Origin: Onstottus_B sp035558335
GTDB lineage: Bacteria > Acidobacteriota > Blastocatellia > UBA7656
Direction of reading: 5' to 3'
Assembly: GCA_035558335.1 (NCBI GenBank)
Contig: DATMCM010000041.1
Location: 1 to 6,468 of the forward strand
Length of the DNA stretch: 6,468 nt
Shown here: in pieces, positions 5,149-6,468 of the stretch
Numbering within the stretch: the first letter of the stretch is position 1
How the letters are laid out: each line of letters opens with the position of its first letter
Program-made: the position numbers and the translations under genes
The notes under the pieces: generated by a model
The model's database searches: none
Told to the model about the DNA's origin: nothing
What the model saw: only the letters and a program-made list of their open reading frames with translations

Positions 5149-6468
5149 ATGTCAACAGAGGAGAAAAAGATCGTGCCTAAGAATACCGAGCAGCTTTCGA
5201 GTGAAGAGAGCGATCCGGGTACACGCGATCAGAATGCCATTGGCGATGTTAGTAGGAGGACCTTTCTCCGGTTGAGCGCGCTCGCTGGCGCTGGAGTCTC
5301 TCTAGCCGAACACGGAGCTGCGTGGCCCGCTCGCGCGCAATCTGTTCATGAGGGCAGGTTGGAAGAGGCTACCGTCGCCGAGTTGCAATCGGCGATGGCT
5401 GCGGGGCGGCTCAACTCGGTTGCTCTGACGAACTTCTACATCAATCGCATCCGGGGGCTGGACCAACACGGGCCCGGCGTCAATTCCGTCATCGAGCTCA
5501 ACCCGGACGCGCCTTCGATCGCTAGGGACGCGGACGCGATGCGACGCAGGGGAATGGTGCTGGGGCCGCTCCACGGCATCCCAGTGCTGCTCAAAGACAA
5601 CATCGACACCGGCGACAGAATGCAGACCACCGCGGGCTCGTTTGCGCTGGCGGGCCAGCCCGCCCTCAGCGACTCGACGGTCGCCGCGAAGCTGCGCGCG
5701 GGCGGCGCAGTAATCCTCGGCAAAACCAATCTCTCAGAGTGGGCCAACTTCCGCTCCTTCTTCTCCACCAGCGGTTGGTCGGGTCGGGGCGGACTAACCC
5801 ACAACCCGTACTCGCTCGATCGCAACGCTTGCGGCTCCAGCAGCGGGTCCGCGGCGGCCGTTTCCGCCAACTTCGCCGCGGTCAGCGTCGGCACGGAGAC
5901 CGACGGCAGCATCGTCTGCCCCGCCAACGCCAGCGGCGTGGTGGGCATTAAGCCGACGGTGGGCCTCACCAGCCGTGCAGGCGTAGTACCCATCTCGCAC
6001 ACGCAAGACTCGGTCGGACCACACGGGCGCACCGTAGCCGACGCGGCCGCGCTCCTGAACGTCCTCGCCAGCCGGACCCCCGACCCGCGTGACCCGGCGA
6101 CGGCGGGCGTTCCGCTAGGCTGGCAGGGGACGGGCCGCCCTCGGCCGGCGTTACCCGCCGACTACACGGTGTTTGGGGATCCGAACGGTCTGAGCGGCGC
6201 ACGCATCGGGGTGACGCGGCAGGGCATTGACAATGCGCCGCCGCAGGTCGTGGCAGTTTTCGATGCGGCGGTGGCTGCCATTGCGGCCGCTGGCGCAACA
6301 GTCGTCGACCTCGACGGCTCCGGCTTCACCTTCGCCCCAGCCGACGGCGAGTTCCTGGTTCTGCTCTTCGAGTTCAAGCTCGACGTGCAGCAGTACTTTG
6401 CTACGCGGGTGGGAGTGCCGATGGCGAGCAAGACGCTGGCCGATGCGATCACCTTCAACGACGCGAAC
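5149..6468 (+). CDS. Tat-exported amidase-signature hydrolase, 3' partial
   Basis: Amidase-signature family enzyme, hydrolysing an amide or related bond; the exact substrate is not predictable. 440 codons are visible and the frame is open at the right edge. An AAGGAGG site (5134-5140) lies 8 nt before the ATG. A polar N-terminal extension precedes a twin-arginine signal, SRRTFLRLSALAGAG at 35-49, with likely cleavage after ARA (61-63), so the enzyme should be folded and then exported by the Tat system. The Ser-cisSer-Lys triad is in place: K149 in VLLKDNIDT, S230 in ACGSSSGSAAA and S254 in GTETDGSIVCPA. The domain continues through GVVGIKPTVGLTSRAGVVPI and DSVGPHGRTVADAA to TFNDAN at the edge, normal for a ~500-residue member. 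It is GC-richer than the rest of the window and appears intact, transcribed away from the remnant zone on its left. Confidence 0.93.
   Translation, partial: MSTEEKKIVPKNTEQLSSEESDPGTRDQNAIGDVSRRTFLRLSALAGAGVSLAEHGAAWPARAQSVHEGRLEEATVAELQSAMAAGRLNSVALTNFYINRIRGLDQHGPGVNSVIELNPDAPSIARDADAMRRRGMVLGPLHGIPVLLKDNIDTGDRMQTTAGSFALAGQPALSDSTVAAKLRAGGAVILGKTNLSEWANFRSFFSTSGWSGRGGLTHNPYSLDRNACGSSSGSAAAVSANFAAVSVGTETDGSIVCPANASGVVGIKPTVGLTSRAGVVPISHTQDSVGPHGRTVADAAALLNVLASRTPDPRDPATAGVPLGWQGTGRPRPALPADYTVFGDPNGLSGARIGVTRQGIDNAPPQVVAVFDAAVAAIAAAGATVVDLDGSGFTFAPADGEFLVLLFEFKLDVQQYFATRVGVPMASKTLADAITFNDAN

Noticed and set aside
5436..6032. Minus-strand 198-residue open frame
   Set aside because: It lies opposite the well-supported amidase in GC-rich DNA, where long antisense frames are expected.
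1..6468. CRISPR array, tRNA/rRNA, insertion sequence, retron or toxin-antitoxin pair
   Set aside because: I looked for repeated spacers, cloverleaf-like or rRNA segments, transposase motifs with terminal repeats and small paired genes, and saw none; no coherent new system is evident.

Overview
The window is bacterial DNA. Shine-Dalgarno sites sit 6-8 nt before the ATG starts, genes are compact and stop-delimited, and the last gene carries a twin-arginine export signal. The gene content (short-chain dehydrogenases, a quinone-oxidoreductase-type MDR protein, DinB-superfamily proteins, a Tat-exported amidase) fits a large soil or environmental genome, perhaps Acidobacteria or a similar phylum. 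That assignment is a guess from gene style only. Base composition is uneven: the left end is moderate in GC, while the amidase at the right end is clearly GC-richer.

Layout, left to right. (1) 2-763 is an SDR oxidoreductase entering from the left edge. It keeps the cofactor fold, but three of the four catalytic residues are replaced. (2) 764-1285 is a run of gene scraps: a 38-residue helix-turn-helix fragment, the first ~20 residues of another SDR with a frameshift, and the N-terminal part of a DinB-like gene with an in-frame TAG. (3) 1300-1782 is an intact DinB-superfamily gene, followed by a perfect 10-bp hairpin. (4) 1793-1987 is the tail of a lost gene, possibly of the isochorismatase family. 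(5) 2037-3001 is a zinc-free MDR/quinone oxidoreductase of about 321 codons, broken by a one-base loss near 2562 and carrying a second patch of shifted frame at about 2866-2893. (6) 3058-3714 is a classical SDR with a full active site, but its last ~30 residues are missing. (7) 3686-4582, on the minus strand, holds three truncated pieces: a signal-peptide leader, the end of a WD40 protein and the end of an ATP-dependent DNA ligase. (8) 4583-5148 has no recognised gene, only a start-less 141-codon minus-strand open frame. (9) 5149 to the right edge is a Tat-exported amidase-signature enzyme, cut by the window end.

The parts do not form an evident new system. The MDR and SDR genes at 2037-3714 are co-oriented with a short gap and may have been an operon of NAD(P)H-dependent oxidoreductases. 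Most of the rest is a region where intact accessory genes stand among decayed or recombined remnants. The points most worth checking are the SDR lacking its catalytic residues, the multiply frameshifted MDR gene (real decay or sequencing error), and the truncation junctions near 3670 and 4300. Several frameshifts are single-base homopolymer changes, so sequence quality should be confirmed before any biological reading.
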